DNA from: Lumbricus terrestris
Lineage: Eukaryota; Annelida; Clitellata; Crassiclitellata; Lumbricidae
DNA: 64,000 nt
Direction: 5' to 3'
Assembly (NCBI GenBank): GCA_949752735.1
Contig: OX457037.1
Coordinates: 71,341,829 to 71,405,828, forward strand
A model generated the notes under the pieces. The model made no database searches, was not told where the DNA came from, and worked only from the letters and a program-made list of their open reading frames with translations. The translations under genes were made by a program, and so were the position numbers. Shown in pieces: positions 48,501 to 62,900 of the stretch. Numbering within the stretch: position 1 is the first letter of the stretch; each line of letters starts with the position of its first letter.

Positions 48501-51500
48501 GGTACAGCAAGAAGAAGCTAACAATGACACAGCGTATTCACTGGCATGAAAGGATTACATTATATATTAGATTGCATAGTATCGATTGTCACAATTTAGG
48601 GTGATTCAAGCTCTGTAGGGAAAAAATGAAAGTTGGAAATTGAAAGACGCTCTTTACTTTTTTTGTTCCTTTTAGTTCATGGAACAAAACTGTGAAATTT
48701 GGTAGAAATTGGTTTGCATTTAGTTTTGCCTCACGGAGCTCAAAGTTTTCAAAGATTCATTTCACTAAATTTTATTTTCGTGTAAAGCATTTTAAATTTC
48801 ATAACTACTTTTTTATAATATAGGACTTAAAAGAATTTATAAATTGAGAATAAGCAAAATTGTGAAGTGTGTAAACAACCAAATATGTTAATTTATCATT
48901 ATAATTTACGCAAAACAAATTATTGCAAAACTATTCAAAATGAGAAATGCCTGTTAGCATTTTGAATACATACCGACAACAATATTATAGCTGGAATCAG
49001 GCCAAAGACTTCAATTCATCTTGATAGAGAACCTTATGAGATGTTTTGAGGTAGAGTAATGCCTACAATCTTGAATGTTTACAGTTTTCTTTCATAAGAA
49101 AATAAACTTTCAGAAAGTGACAGTGAAAATGTTGGTCAAGAGATCGAAATCTGTGTGAAAGGCTAAGTATCCCAAATACAGTTCTAAGAAACATTGTTTG
49201 GAAACTGAATGCATTACTAGAAAAATACAGATGCATCTGATGTAACAAGAATTGTAGGTGAACAACACAGAAAACTGACAAAAGATGATTGTTTGCAATT
49301 TTTTTATATTCTCTTTCAAATTGGTCATTGTGAGGTCATGAATAGGTCCCATAATTAAAATTGAAAGAGATAAAAACTTGACTATAAGAATATTTCTTGT
49401 GGATGAGCAATCAGGAACAAATTATGAGATGGTGCAGTTGAACTAGATACAAATTTGGCCAAAAAGAAGAAAATAAATTAAAATAAATGAAATAAATACG
49501 TATACGGCGTAAAAAATGGAAAAAGGCAAGAAGCACTGGAACATCTAAGTCACGAGCAGTACGTTGTCTACATCGTTTTAAAAGTGAATCAAATCATAGT
49601 GATTAAGAAAATGAGTAGCATACTTGAATGAACAGTTCTGAAATTTTGTGAAGAAGCACTTTGCGAAACTCAAATTCCATTGACATCTGACTATGAGAAT
49701 AAGATTAAACGATAGAAGTTTTGTTATTTGAATATCATTCCACCAAATCGTGCCTCTGCATTGGGTCAAGCAAATGTCACCAGCAGAAAGGCAGATTACA
49801 TTTTAACAGCAGGAGGCTAATTGGAAAGATAAAGTAAGCCATCCAAGTTTCCACTTTCATTCAGCTGCATTCGATTTCAGTGTTCGTCAAATATTGAAGT
49901 TGACTTTGCATGTAAGGCAACTTTGTTGAAAGATTGTATTGTTTGAGCTCAGTCTAATCCTTCTTAGACATTTCAATTACCTGGGGCATATTTGTGAGTG
50001 CCGAGTGCACTCAACCATGCACACTGGATGGCTGAACTTAAATGAAATCAACACTAAATGAAGTCTCTGGTTGTTTAAAATATGGATTATTTTAAACTTT
50101 ATGTGAATGCATAGATCACAATGTCATGGCCTAATGCATATGATGCACTGTTGCTCCATGCACATGATACAAGAGAAAACAAAATTTTATCTGCATCCAA
50201 AGTAATTTCCAACTTGTAAAACTGGTTCAAAAGCATTTGACCATCACTCAAGGTAAACTTATGGGGCCATTTCATATTGGTGAGGAATTGGCACCATTTC
50301 ATTTCTTTTCGTAAAACGTGTCCACATTGCAGTCAGATCTATGCGTCATTTATTCAAGATGTTGATAAATGGTAAGAATATCCTAAATTAAGATGCTAAT
50401 AAGATTGTTAAAGCTCTTTAACTTGTTGGTTACAATTCGGAAGAAAAGATTTCACTAGCATCAACCTTCAACTCCACATTGACGAAGCGTGAAGATTAAA
50501 TTCAGATAAAATCATTTAAAATTTTAATTACTTTTAATCAGCTAAGATATAGGCTATTGGCATTTGAAACAATGGATAATAGCTTCTTAGGCAGTGTTGC
50601 ATCGTTTTTATTAGACTAGATAATGAAGTTTTTCAGAAAAAAATGGTTATTTACTGAAATGCAATTTTTTGACAAATCACAATAAAATTAAATAATTTCA
50701 AGGTCGATGAGGCAAAACTAAATATTATCCTATTGCATTCAAATTTTGGGGGGCATATTTTATTACCAAAAGGAACATAAAAAATTGAGAGCACCAAAAA
50801 AATTCGATATTTTATTTTTTTGAATCACCCTATTGTCACATACAAAGTTTGTGTCTTCTGCATACTGAAACGTTTCTTGAGCAATCTTGGTCAGATGGTT
50901 CAAGCACTTCTGCAAGAAACTGTGAACAACCACCACATCATGCATTGCATCTTTTAGATCCGAGTCATATGACCATTTTATATACCGGAAACGTTTTTGG
51001 TACACCATATAAGTAATTGTCTAAAAGTTAAATACGCTGGTTAATAATTAATTTTAACTGGTAAGTAAAATAACTTACATAAAAATTCCAGTTTTCGGAT
51101 CAACTGTATGTTTGAAGAAGATTTCAGAACAGGATTGACAATTATCTCTAACAACAGCTTGTTTCTTCTTTGCCTGTCAACGTCAAAACTACTCCAATTG
51201 GTGGATGTTACTAACCAGAAACACCATTAGGGTACTGCTAGCAATTGTTATGCCTGTCATGCCTGCTGGTGAAGATTCCATGGACTTGAAGTAGTTTCTA
51301 TGGGTGAATCTAAACCTTCAATTAAATACATCGATATCATATGACATTACAAAACAGTTACTGGTAAGACTTTAACGCCATCTGGGCTTGACCCTACTGT
51401 AGGAAAATGCTGCTTTCCAATGCTGGACGGTACAGGGATCAGTAGATAGACCATGCAGGCAAAGGTTTGACATTGACATTGGTTCAACACAGACATGTTC

Positions 51501-54500
51501 AGGACAGAATCCAATGGAAAATACAGTCAGCAATGCAAGTGACACCAAAGAAGTTTGAAATTATGCGTACAGACCTTCCATTAAATTTACTCATAACATA
51601 TTACATCACAAAGCAGTTACCTTAATAAGTATTCAATGGTAAGCCCACTTGGGCCAGATCCTACTGCTAGCTCATATCCTTTTACATGAAGGATGCAAAC
51701 GGTTCACAGGTAGAGTAGAACAAGCAGACAATGGCTAAACAATGTAAAGAATTGGTTCGAGACATACATGCTCTGCCCAGCAGCCAACAATGAAATATAC
51801 ATAACCACACCATTTATAGTAGACCTATCACATTAAAAAAAATTTCAAGCACTTCTCACAGTGCACAACAAACACGAAATATACGTAACCACACCATGTG
51901 ACTGACAACAATGTGCAAAGAGTCCATGGACAACATTGGACATGGCAGTTTCAAAGGTGTTAAACCGACTGACAGCATCAATTGCAATTTAACACTCGTG
52001 CTGCCACAGACAAGATCGTGAACATACCTGACAGCGGAAAACCAAGAGAAGAAACCGAAGAACAGTCTGAATGGCCAACTGATTGGATTCCAGCGGATTA
52101 GCAATTGACAGAGAATGGATTATCTGCTGCTCCTGCAATCACAAAAGATACACACATGTGTTCGAATAGCAGTTTATATATATATATATATATATATATT
52201 GCAGCATTGAACAAGAGAAGTATTATTTATCAATCTGGAAGCTGTTGCTCCCATGTTTGTACATCAACTAACCACACCTACATTCATGAAATAATTCTTG
52301 AGCAAATGTTTTGGAAACAATCAATTAACTTCCTCATATCAGTATATGCTTGTCAAGTATTGTATCAAACGATATCGTATAAGTTAACTATATGAGAATT
52401 TTTAAAGGGCTTCTTACAGTACGAGCTATCCAGAAGCGCTCTCAGCGTGAAAACCCGTGGAAATAAGAAAGTCTTCAAGCAGCCAAAGGAAGAGGGTGAC
52501 ACCCCGACTACGATCTTACTACGGATAGAGGTAGGGTGGTCATGTCACATAGAAAGGCCACAAAAGCACAGTGTTGGATCATGACAGTCTTTGCCTGGAA
52601 ACTAGAAAATCAATTTGATATGCAGAACTGAGAGGGCCCATGCACCGTTCCTACTCTGATTTTGGCCAGCAATGGAGCAGGAGCTTACCGCATGCTGGTT
52701 ATAGTCAATTCTCGTCACAAAGACATACAAAAATATGTATACACTATACAGTACATGCATGTGAATGATGATCTGAGAAGAGAGGCACATCTTACCAGAA
52801 GGCCAAGACCTGTTGCTAGATGAACACCATAGAACTTGATGCCAACAATTCCCAGATGATCCACACCTGTCTCTCTTGGCTCCACGAATTTAACCAAAAT
52901 AAACTACAAAAGCATTGATAACTAAACAATCAACCCAAGTAAATAAAACACTGTATTACTAAACTTATCAATCCTAAACAAATAAACTAGCATTTTAAAG
53001 TACTCATAAACTAACAGAATTCTGGCACACAACGAATGAATGTAGTAGGATCCCGTCATGAGTTTTATCCTGGAGTGGCTTTATATAAATTTCAAAATAA
53101 ATTACATTATTAACATTCGTCCAGGATCTCATCAACAAGCCGTGCAAGAAACTCGACGTAAAACATTTGATACTTTGCATTGAAGACATACTTACTTTGC
53201 CAATGACTGGATTGTCAAGCGTAACATCAACTTCATCTCTGCAAGGTAGTAATATCAATCAGGTTTTAACAATTTAATGTCTTCATTTCATTTGCCATTT
53301 AAGTTACAGGATCAATTTATAATTTTCTTGCAATTGTCGATAATTTACTATGGATCACTGACTTCCCTACAAAACAAATTTGTGGCGCACGGTGGTGTAG
53401 TGGTGTCGTCGTTGCCTTGAAGCCGGAAGGTTCGAGGTTCGAATCCACCTCGAGTTGCCGCGTAAGACCTTGGGCAAGTCCTTCACTCGCAATTGATCAG
53501 CCTTCGGTGTGAAACTCCGATGCAGTGTTCGCTCTGCAGTCGGGAGCGCCTCTGAGTAGAGTGCTTGAAGGGGCGCTATAACAAATGCGCATACAAACAA
53601 AACAGCAAAATCATGAAATATGCACGATATTCAATAAAACAAATGATGGAACATAAATTGAAACGTATAACTATGTACGAGTACTTGTTATAGGGTGGCC
53701 GTTCATTTCGCCGCCGATCATTTCGTCGTGTTCATTTCGTCGCCGATCATTTCGTCGAAAATCATTTCGTCGCGTTTCATTTCGTCGCGTTCATTTCGTC
53801 GTGTTCGTTTCGTCGTGTTCATTTCGTCGAGTGTTCATTTCGTCGCGTTTCAATTGGTCGCACTCATTTCGTCGCGTTCATTTCGTCGTTTTCATTTCGT
53901 CGCAAATCATTTCGTCGCAAATCATTTCATAGGGATGTCTCTGTGCGAAACCATAGGCCTATAACTGCCAGATGTGTCAAAATCATTTAATCATTTAATC
54001 GTATTCTCGATATTTCTAGAGCGCCCACAAAAGCAAGGTCGCGGGAACCAGCTTATTCACAAGCACTATGTCAAATCAACTTGGTGTGCAAAGATCAAAA
54101 ACACAAGAGATGTGCGGACGTTAATATATAATTGCTCTATGAATATTATTATATTTCTGTTTAACTCAATTTACGCGTTTCAAATAAACGTTAACAGCGA
54201 CATTTCTGTGTTTCTATGGCTGGTCATGGACTGTTCGGTTTATATAGATGAACCTTCATTGGCATACAACCAATCGCAAGCAAGCACTTGTTTAGAATCT
54301 GTCAGACGCACCGTCAATCTTTGTTTACTTATCGCAAGGTGAACTGCGAAAACTAATAAGGCTAATGATCTGTTAAAATCAATTACTGAGCAGCAAGTAA
54401 CAAACAAACGCCTACGATTACACCGAAGGCATAATCAAATTGCTACCAAATAAGCTGTTGTGTTCAAAAAGCGACGAAATGATTTGCGACGACATGAACA

Positions 54501-57500
54501 CGACGAAATGAACACGACGAAATGAGTGCGACCAATTGAAACGCGACGAATTGATCGGCGACGAAATGAACACGACGAAACGAACACGACGAAATGAACG
54601 CGACGAAATGACACGCGACGAAATAATTTTCGACGAAATGATCGGCGACGAAATGAACACGACGAAATGATCGGCGACGAAATGATAGGGAACCTGTTAT
54701 AGTGTCCCTTCAAGGTTTCTCATCAGAGAAGCTCCCAACTATAGCATGGACACTGAATTGAAGTTTCACGCCAAACGCATTCATGAGCAATTGCGAGTGA
54801 AGGACTTGCTCAGTGCTCACAGTCCCTACGTGGTGGCTTGAGGTGGATTTGAACCTGCAACATACCCACTACACCAACATGCTCACATCTGTGTGATTAA
54901 ACTACAGAGAATTTCAATATTTCTCTAAGAGACAAGTAACTCAAATATACCTGTTCTCAGTTGAGAAGTAAGCAACTGGTTCATTGGTCACATAGCTTCC
55001 AGCAATCAACCTTTGAAAAAAGACAACTTACTATCATTATTATTGTTGTTGTTGTTGTTACTCACGATGTTGTTGTTGGTACTGCATCTGCTACAACTAC
55101 CACTACTGCAACCATTATGTATTATGGCATGGAGAATGAAGATTTATGACGCAAAGATGAATTCAATTATATTTTACAATAACCACTAATTGATTTCACA
55201 AGGAAGATATGCCTGATGATGCGTAAAGGTTCATATGACTACTGTACTGCAAATGCTCTAACTCTGACAATGATCACTAATTTTTTTCACCAGAAATATT
55301 AAGTTTTCCCAAATCACAATGAACTGATTAAAAGATTGATTTGATTGACAGTCAATCAAATCAATCAATCAATCAAAAGTAAGGTTCCTGATCCAGAAAG
55401 TTGACTTCAATGACTCAGTCACATTCACTAAAAATCTAATTAATTCACCCTTTTAAACTCTGAGTCTTATAGTCAGACTCTGTCCATTTGTCATATCGGG
55501 AAAACTTTCCCAGTTCCTTCTTCAAACTGGAGTGTCGTGCATCAACATGCCTGGAAAGACAAAAGAAAACTCATCAGTCGTAAATCAAATCATAGACCGA
55601 TTAACAAGCAATCAATCTATGCGACATTCTCTACATCAGGGCTTTCAAACTGTGATCGGCGAACAAATTAGGTTCATGATGGATATGTTAGCGGTCGGCG
55701 AGAGCATTATTCTCAAAATAATCATTAAATCCTCTGCCTGCTATTTTGCTTAAACTTTACGCAAGCAATTTTTAATACTTGGATCAACGATTATGTCTGT
55801 TAAAACCAAGGCTTAAAGTGTGCCTGGACGGTCATGGACGGCGTCCATGCACTTGTTTTAAAATCGGAACGCCGTCCTGCCATTTATTGACCAGCAAGCT
55901 TGAAAATGCAAGGGGCACTTCTTTTGGGAAGGTAAAGAGCGTCCAGGCACTTATTTTTCCACACTTTATGCACTGGCTAAAACTAAGGGTGGGCTGGTCT
56001 AGAAAGCTTGCAAAGCACTGAAATTCTACATAACTAAACGGCATGTTAGTCAATCACACAATCACCAAGACAACAAGCAATGATAAATAACATCTGCAAT
56101 CCAACAATATTTTTAGTATCATAGACACACGAAATTGACATTTTGAAACACATAACAGTCGCTTCAGCACTACACAGACATAAAAAACATTTTTTTTGGC
56201 ATTTTCAGCAACAATGTTCCTTCTTTGGCAGTAGGCAACAGTGAATATTATGTCTTTATGTCAGACAGTTTATGGAAAGGAGTTTACTAGCCAGACCACA
56301 GCAGCCATCGTTGCCAATCTCCTCTCACCACACAGCAATGTATTGCAATAGGCTATATACTCCTGTGATAGATAAGAATATTGTCACAACAGCTTCACAT
56401 TGTCTGCATAAATAAATGACTATATGCAGATTTCTGCTTTGAACTAATTATTTACAATAAGATGTTTTCTGCTCTTTGAAAGATTAAACCAACCATTCGG
56501 GCAGCACAAATATGAATCCATGACTGGGTGCAGATTTGTCACTCTCAACCTATGCAGTAAAACAGAAACACCAAAAAATTACGTAAACACTATAAAGAAA
56601 TACTATCGATTTTTTTATAATTTTTTTTCTTAAACGCTAAAACAGAACACAAAATGAAGTAAGTAAATAGTATTTAGAAATACTAGTGTAGATGCTAGCG
56701 TAGAAACTAGTATTTTTGAACAAACGTAACTCTTACAGACCTGTGTCATAATGAATGTTCTTATGTATGATATGTGAGGTAATAATTATATAACATGATG
56801 CAAACAACATGACACACCGTTCTCCATTGGTCAGTGGGAGCAGGCCATGCAGTGCATGACCCTCATCCACAGCAGTTCAAAGGAGTAATGACAATCAAAT
56901 TAAAAATGCTCTACAACAGAAATGCGTCTCAAAATCTAACCTTAATTTTGATTTTCGTAAATTCTGCCCAGTGTGAACATTCAAACAGAAAGTTTACTTT
57001 TGTCTCACCAGGCTTTGTCTTAAATGCTAAAACAGAACACACAATGAAGTAAGTAACAAGTATGAATAATTGAAAATCCTTTATTGAATCGACTGCTAAC
57101 CATACCCTAAATAACCAAATCAAGAATAATTCTTGGCACCATTGTTTTGGCCATCATAGATTCATAGCTAAACTATCATACACCCATTCTAGATAATAAA
57201 TATATTCATTTAGTTTATGAGCAATAAAACTGGTTGCTCAGTTGGTTAAATTGCACTAGAAGGAAATAGAAAAGGTGAAACTTAATGAAGCATAGATGAT
57301 CAGTGTTTAATCTAGACATCCCCAGGAATGACATCCCATCCAAAAATCTGGAGGTGTTGTTCACATGCATGTATATTGTATAATATGCTCCATTCCCTCA
57401 CCCAGCAAAAATGCTACATGCAACATTTCTCCCCCTCAGAAAAATGCAGGTGCAATGTACTAAAAAGGTCAAACGTACCGAAATGGGTATTTTTTACTTA

Positions 57501-59940
57501 AAATTTGGAACAAAGACTAAAAAAGCTCATGAAAAATGTCCAATCATATGATATTGTTGGTGTCCGGGCTCAGTGGCTGCCGTCCTCCCCAAACGACCGT
57601 TTTTCGGGTCCCTTCCCCCCAGAAACCTAAAAAGCAGGAAGATTAGATTAAACACTGACATATGTTGTTAATAATTCTGGAAAAATTTGTTGAAGACAGC
57701 AACATAGAAGGCTTCGAAGACATCCGTGACAGTTGGACTGTTTGTGATAAGTCCCATGTTTGCTGCACATTCAGCAAGTCTGAAAAAGAGTGCATTGCCA
57801 AAGACGCACTTAAGCAAAAGCGTGAAATAGTGTGTTCTGTTTCTTTTCAATGATGCAGATTCTTGCATAAACCCAGCTCACACCAAAACTTAAACTGCGA
57901 ATTAAGGTACTATGTGCATACGAAAATTACAATCATAACAGAGAAGTGAAACTTATAGTTAACTCACCAGGCTGTTTCCAGTTAGTTTCGAGAACACTGC
58001 ATGGATCTTGATTTGCAACTCCATCTGCATCACAGCCCAACAAATCCACCTCCAAATATCGTGCTAAGAGAAAGAACACATTTAATTGATCAAAATCAAA
58101 CATCGAGCTGTGAAACCAAAAGGACATCTAATTCCCTATGTCTACCTACAAATTTCCAATAACATATTACATTCAAATAGTCAGTTTTAGCAATTACATG
58201 TTCAGTGCCTATAAACTGTGTAGTTGCAAAGTTCACAGTAGGTGTTGTAAAATATCACACTTCACTCCCAATCAGGTGGCCACTGTGCGAGGACCTTAAA
58301 CATGTCTTTGATGTGCAACAGCTCAGTGCTATCAATGTTCTGTTGTTTGGTTGTGGGTAAACTTCAGAATGTTGAAAGTAGGGTAGTACAATATGCTCTT
58401 GCATTGCATTGTGAAAATCTATACAACTCAATGATCCATCCTTACTTAACTTGCTGTAAATTGTTCCTGCAAAAAGAGCCTTTCATGTCGTTGCCCATAG
58501 CTCCTATTAGCTTTTGAATGACTCTGTCTACAAACTACTTGTATTTTATAAATTGAGCAGATGACAGACCAATAGATTAATGAATTCACGCTTTTTAAAA
58601 CATAAATAATAGTAGCCTACAGTAAAATATGTTTCATAGATAAATGAAGATTGTGCAATCAGTGGACATCACAGATCTGTGATTGATGTGTATGTGCGCG
58701 TGTGTGTGCGTGTGTATGTGTATGCACGAGTTAATATTCTAAGATTCATTTACATCAAGGAAAAATAAATTCATTGACTAGGTTGCTGAAATATCCCTAC
58801 ATATCTGCACCTTAACAGATAGAAATGTGAAACATTAACAAGAACAATTAACATCGAAATTGATTGAGGATAGAGATTTGAAACATTAAGAAGAGTATGG
58901 AGTGAGATTGAAGCCTGTGTTCCTCACCGTTTTTCTCAAGAAGTCTCTTTCTCGCTTGGTCTATGCTTGAGAGTAAATTACTGCAGTCAAGTTGTACAGA
59001 GGAAGCTAAAAATAACCTTTTTTAATTAAAAAACCACAAAACAAATTGGCAAATAAGAAAATAAAAATTCATTTTAAGACTTCAATCAACTCTGTTCAGC
59101 TTAGAGAGGATCCAGAGCATAAGTTGCGGAAATATGACAAAGTAGAAGTTGGATCAGCAATGAATACATGAAAAAAATATATTCTAAATAATTTTACGCC
59201 ACTGCACATCATGGGACATGGGCACATGCACCTGATTTAACAAAATTTTAAAAGGACTAATAATATATAGTACTTCCACTATGCAGAACCATACTTTTTC
59301 GGTGGTAGGACCCTCTACCTGGAATGGTCTTCCTCTGACCCTCTGCTCTCTTTGTAAAAATCCTTCTCAGGGTTTCCTCTCTCTTGAAGAGGCACTATAT
59401 AAATGTATATAATGAATGAATGAATATAATGAATAATGCAAAGGGACTCTGCACCACCCTAGTATTTGATCTGACTTTACTGGCAGCACCCAAACATGAC
59501 CAGTACAACAAAAATTAAGTTTAAAAACCGATTAAACAGTTACAAAAATGAATCAAACAATTTCTCACTTTTAATTAGTCAATTTTACTTAATCAAATAA
59601 TAAAGTCTGCAGACATCCATAAAATTCACAAACTGTTAAAAGATGGCTAACCATTCACTTCCGTCAAGCAATGAAAAATTTCAGACACACTACCACACAC
59701 CAAGTGGAAAGACAGCGACTGACTTAGTAACTCCGTCTTTCTAAAATAAAAAACACTGTACAAGGTGCAGCCAAAAGTATATAATTTATGCATGACATCA
59801 CTGGCTGGTCTGTGCGTGCGTGCGCATATGTGTACTCGTAACACTGGTGAATGGTGATATTCTAGTTTTTCATGCATGTACACAACCACTAATCCTTATG
59901 GACCCGATATCAATATGTATTCTCAATGAAACAGACATCT

Positions 59941-59977
<37 letters not shown>

Positions 59978-62900
59978 GACAAAGTGACATAGACAGACAT
60001 AAGCAGACTGACAGACATACACAGCCATAGAAAGACAGACAGAGACACGGACAGACATATGTAGACAGACACAAACTGACATAGATACATACAGACAGAA
60101 ACAGACATACATAGGCAGACAAACATAAAGAGACACAGAAAGACATAGACAGACATGGACAGACCCAGAAAGAAATGGACGGACAGAGCCTTTTACACAC
60201 AGACTTAGACAGACAGAGTGTAGATTTACTTGCAATCTACATGTAAATTTCCAGCATTAAACTCATACTATGAATGTAGACCAATGAAGTACTTATTATA
60301 CTGAATTAAAACTGACACTGTGCTTTCATTGTGAAAAAAGTCATTAAATGTATAATAATGTAACAACTATTTACTCTGGAAACAGTTGAATCAACGATCC
60401 CATTTCATGGAAACAATCCGCGTTCAGAAACAATGGCCGCTCTTCAGAGTCATGACTTAGTGACAGTGGAACCAGTTGGCTCAACATTGTCCTACAAAAA
60501 CATAGCAAATTGTCTAATTTTAAGACATTTTAAGACATTGAACCAATTGTTGAATCAACTCACAAATATCTCTGAGTTTGCTTTCTGGTGTTTGGGTATA
60601 TCATCAAAAATGCATAATTGCGTCCAATATGTAAACACCAACTAATGTACTGCTTAAAATGTACGATATAATTATGAAACAAAGACAAGAGTGGCTAACA
60701 AAACTTAAGTTTGCAAGCAATTGTAAATAACTCAAGGGGAAACCTGCTACCTGAAGTGCTAGCATATGTTCAGCATAAGAAAATAAATGATTTAATTTAT
60801 CACAGAAAAAGTAAATACTAATTTATATATATTATATCGCTTGGCATCAAAACACGTCTAGTTATAATATAATCTGACTTTTGTAGCATTTGACTTACTT
60901 GACTTATGGCCTTGGCGATGCTCCAGCACGCATAAGCTGCTCATCTATGGAAGCTCTCCATTTCCCTCTGTTCTCTGCCCGATGTACAGCCTCCTGCATC
61001 GACAGCCCCATCTCCTGACAGTCCTCCTTGATCATGTCCCTCCATCGTTTCTTCGGTCTTCCCTTTTTTCTTCTTCCCTGCACCTCTCCTCTTGTAGCAT
61101 TTAAACCCATCTATTTAGAGTTAAGACATGGAGCACTTTAAAGCATGACCTACAGGTATTCAACAACAGTATACAGTGTTCTGTCTTGACTACCTTGTGT
61201 GAGCAAGAGCCATATTCAGAAGCTCAGGAGCCAGAGGAAGAGAAGCCCTGGCTGTAGTAGTAACCAGTCGGGTGTACCAAAGGAGCAAGGCGTCACTTGC
61301 ATAAACCTTGTCTTGCTGAAGCTCTGGTTTTATCACTTCCTCTGGCAGCAGGTCATCTCCTCTGACAACATAAATCATTTAACAGGAAAATGGCAATGGA
61401 ATTTCTACATTACAGCAATTGCAATTTTATAATACATCAAACTGGACCCCACATCAGTGAATAATGTTATACTATTAATTAGGAACTTCTAAATGTAAAG
61501 CAAAATGCATCGACCTGATGGTACACCAAAGCCTAGCCATAAACAGTCCAACATCCGGGTCAGTCCAAGCAAATAGAAAAACAGCAAATGGTTCACATAG
61601 ATAAGAGAAGCTTTAATAAGATCATGTAATCATTCAAGGAATCGTGCAGATCAAGCAAACACAAATAGAGAACAGTGTCACGCCTTGAATTTTAACACTG
61701 TCTCAACAAAATTGACCATACAGCAGTGGGGAGGCATGTTACTAGAACTTTTATGGAGTTAGCATAATTTTATTAAGTTGAAAAGGTTTCCATATTTCAT
61801 CAATGGATTTTGTACAAGGCATCAATTTGGTTTCTAAAGTCAGCATGATAGATCGAGAGTGGTTACACCATACATAAAATCAATTTCTATCTTTAAAGTT
61901 GATTTTAATCATAAATTTCGTTTCGCAAAATCTTTGAAATCAAGTGCATCGAATTCCGTTCGGAGCTCGACAGAACATCCTGGTGTAAAACAGATGTGGA
62001 ACCAACCTTACACTGTCCTCCTTCTTCAGAACTGGTCTCGTCTGTCCCGTTAGCGAAGCTGTTGATTGCAAACCTGCTCCATACAAACAATCTCGGTACA
62101 ATTACTGCACTACACTGCTGTATAGTTACTGCAGTAGCAATTTTCTGAAAACTTTCTGCCATGAATAATAAACTAGTTTTAACATACAAAAATTATTTCT
62201 TTAAATAGTGAAAACCCAAAATGCACTTACTACACTTATCACGTTGCCTTACTGGTTGATTCTATACATGAACCTTGGAATCAGAAATGTAATTCAGGCA
62301 CAAGAAATGCAGTGCTACAGCACGCATCTTGCTTGTTGATGCATGGCAGTAAATGTAACACAGAGAATATGTTGAAGCCACAACTGAGATGGCTATTGTA
62401 TAGTGACCTTAAAGTTCAAATCAAGTTCTTCACTTGCAGTTGCTCAGTACCAGTGATTGACATTTGGCCATTAGATTTAGATAGTGGCACTTATGAAATG
62501 CAAAATAAAAAGAAATAAAACATTGTACAAACATCCACCACAGCTGAGAGATAATTAAGAATTAAAATTTCATGACTGGTGGTAAGGTCCTGATGCTGAA
62601 GGCTAATAATCAGTCATTACAAGCAGGAAAGGTCTGGCCACCTTCATCACATAATACATCTAAGACAGTTAAAGCACTAGCATGCCCATTTCCTACCCTT
62701 AAATGCAGCTCAAGATAAATTCAACTAAATGGTTTTTAAATACCCAGTACAACTGACATAAAGTCAAACTGCAATTCAGTTGAAAGCAGCTTGAGAATCG
62801 CAGCCAAAGTCTGACAGAGAGACATAATTTTCTTACCATGAAAGTCTAAACTGTTAATCCTGTTGTTGATGATTCGCTCCCTTAGCTTTGACGTGGCTTC

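Noticed and set aside
55635..56050. Another hAT element starting CAGGGCTTTCAAACTG
   Set aside because: No matching right terminus or target duplication could be found.
59910..60235. Cys/Val/Ser-rich ORFs of about 96 codons
   Set aside because: Translations of the ACAG-rich tract.
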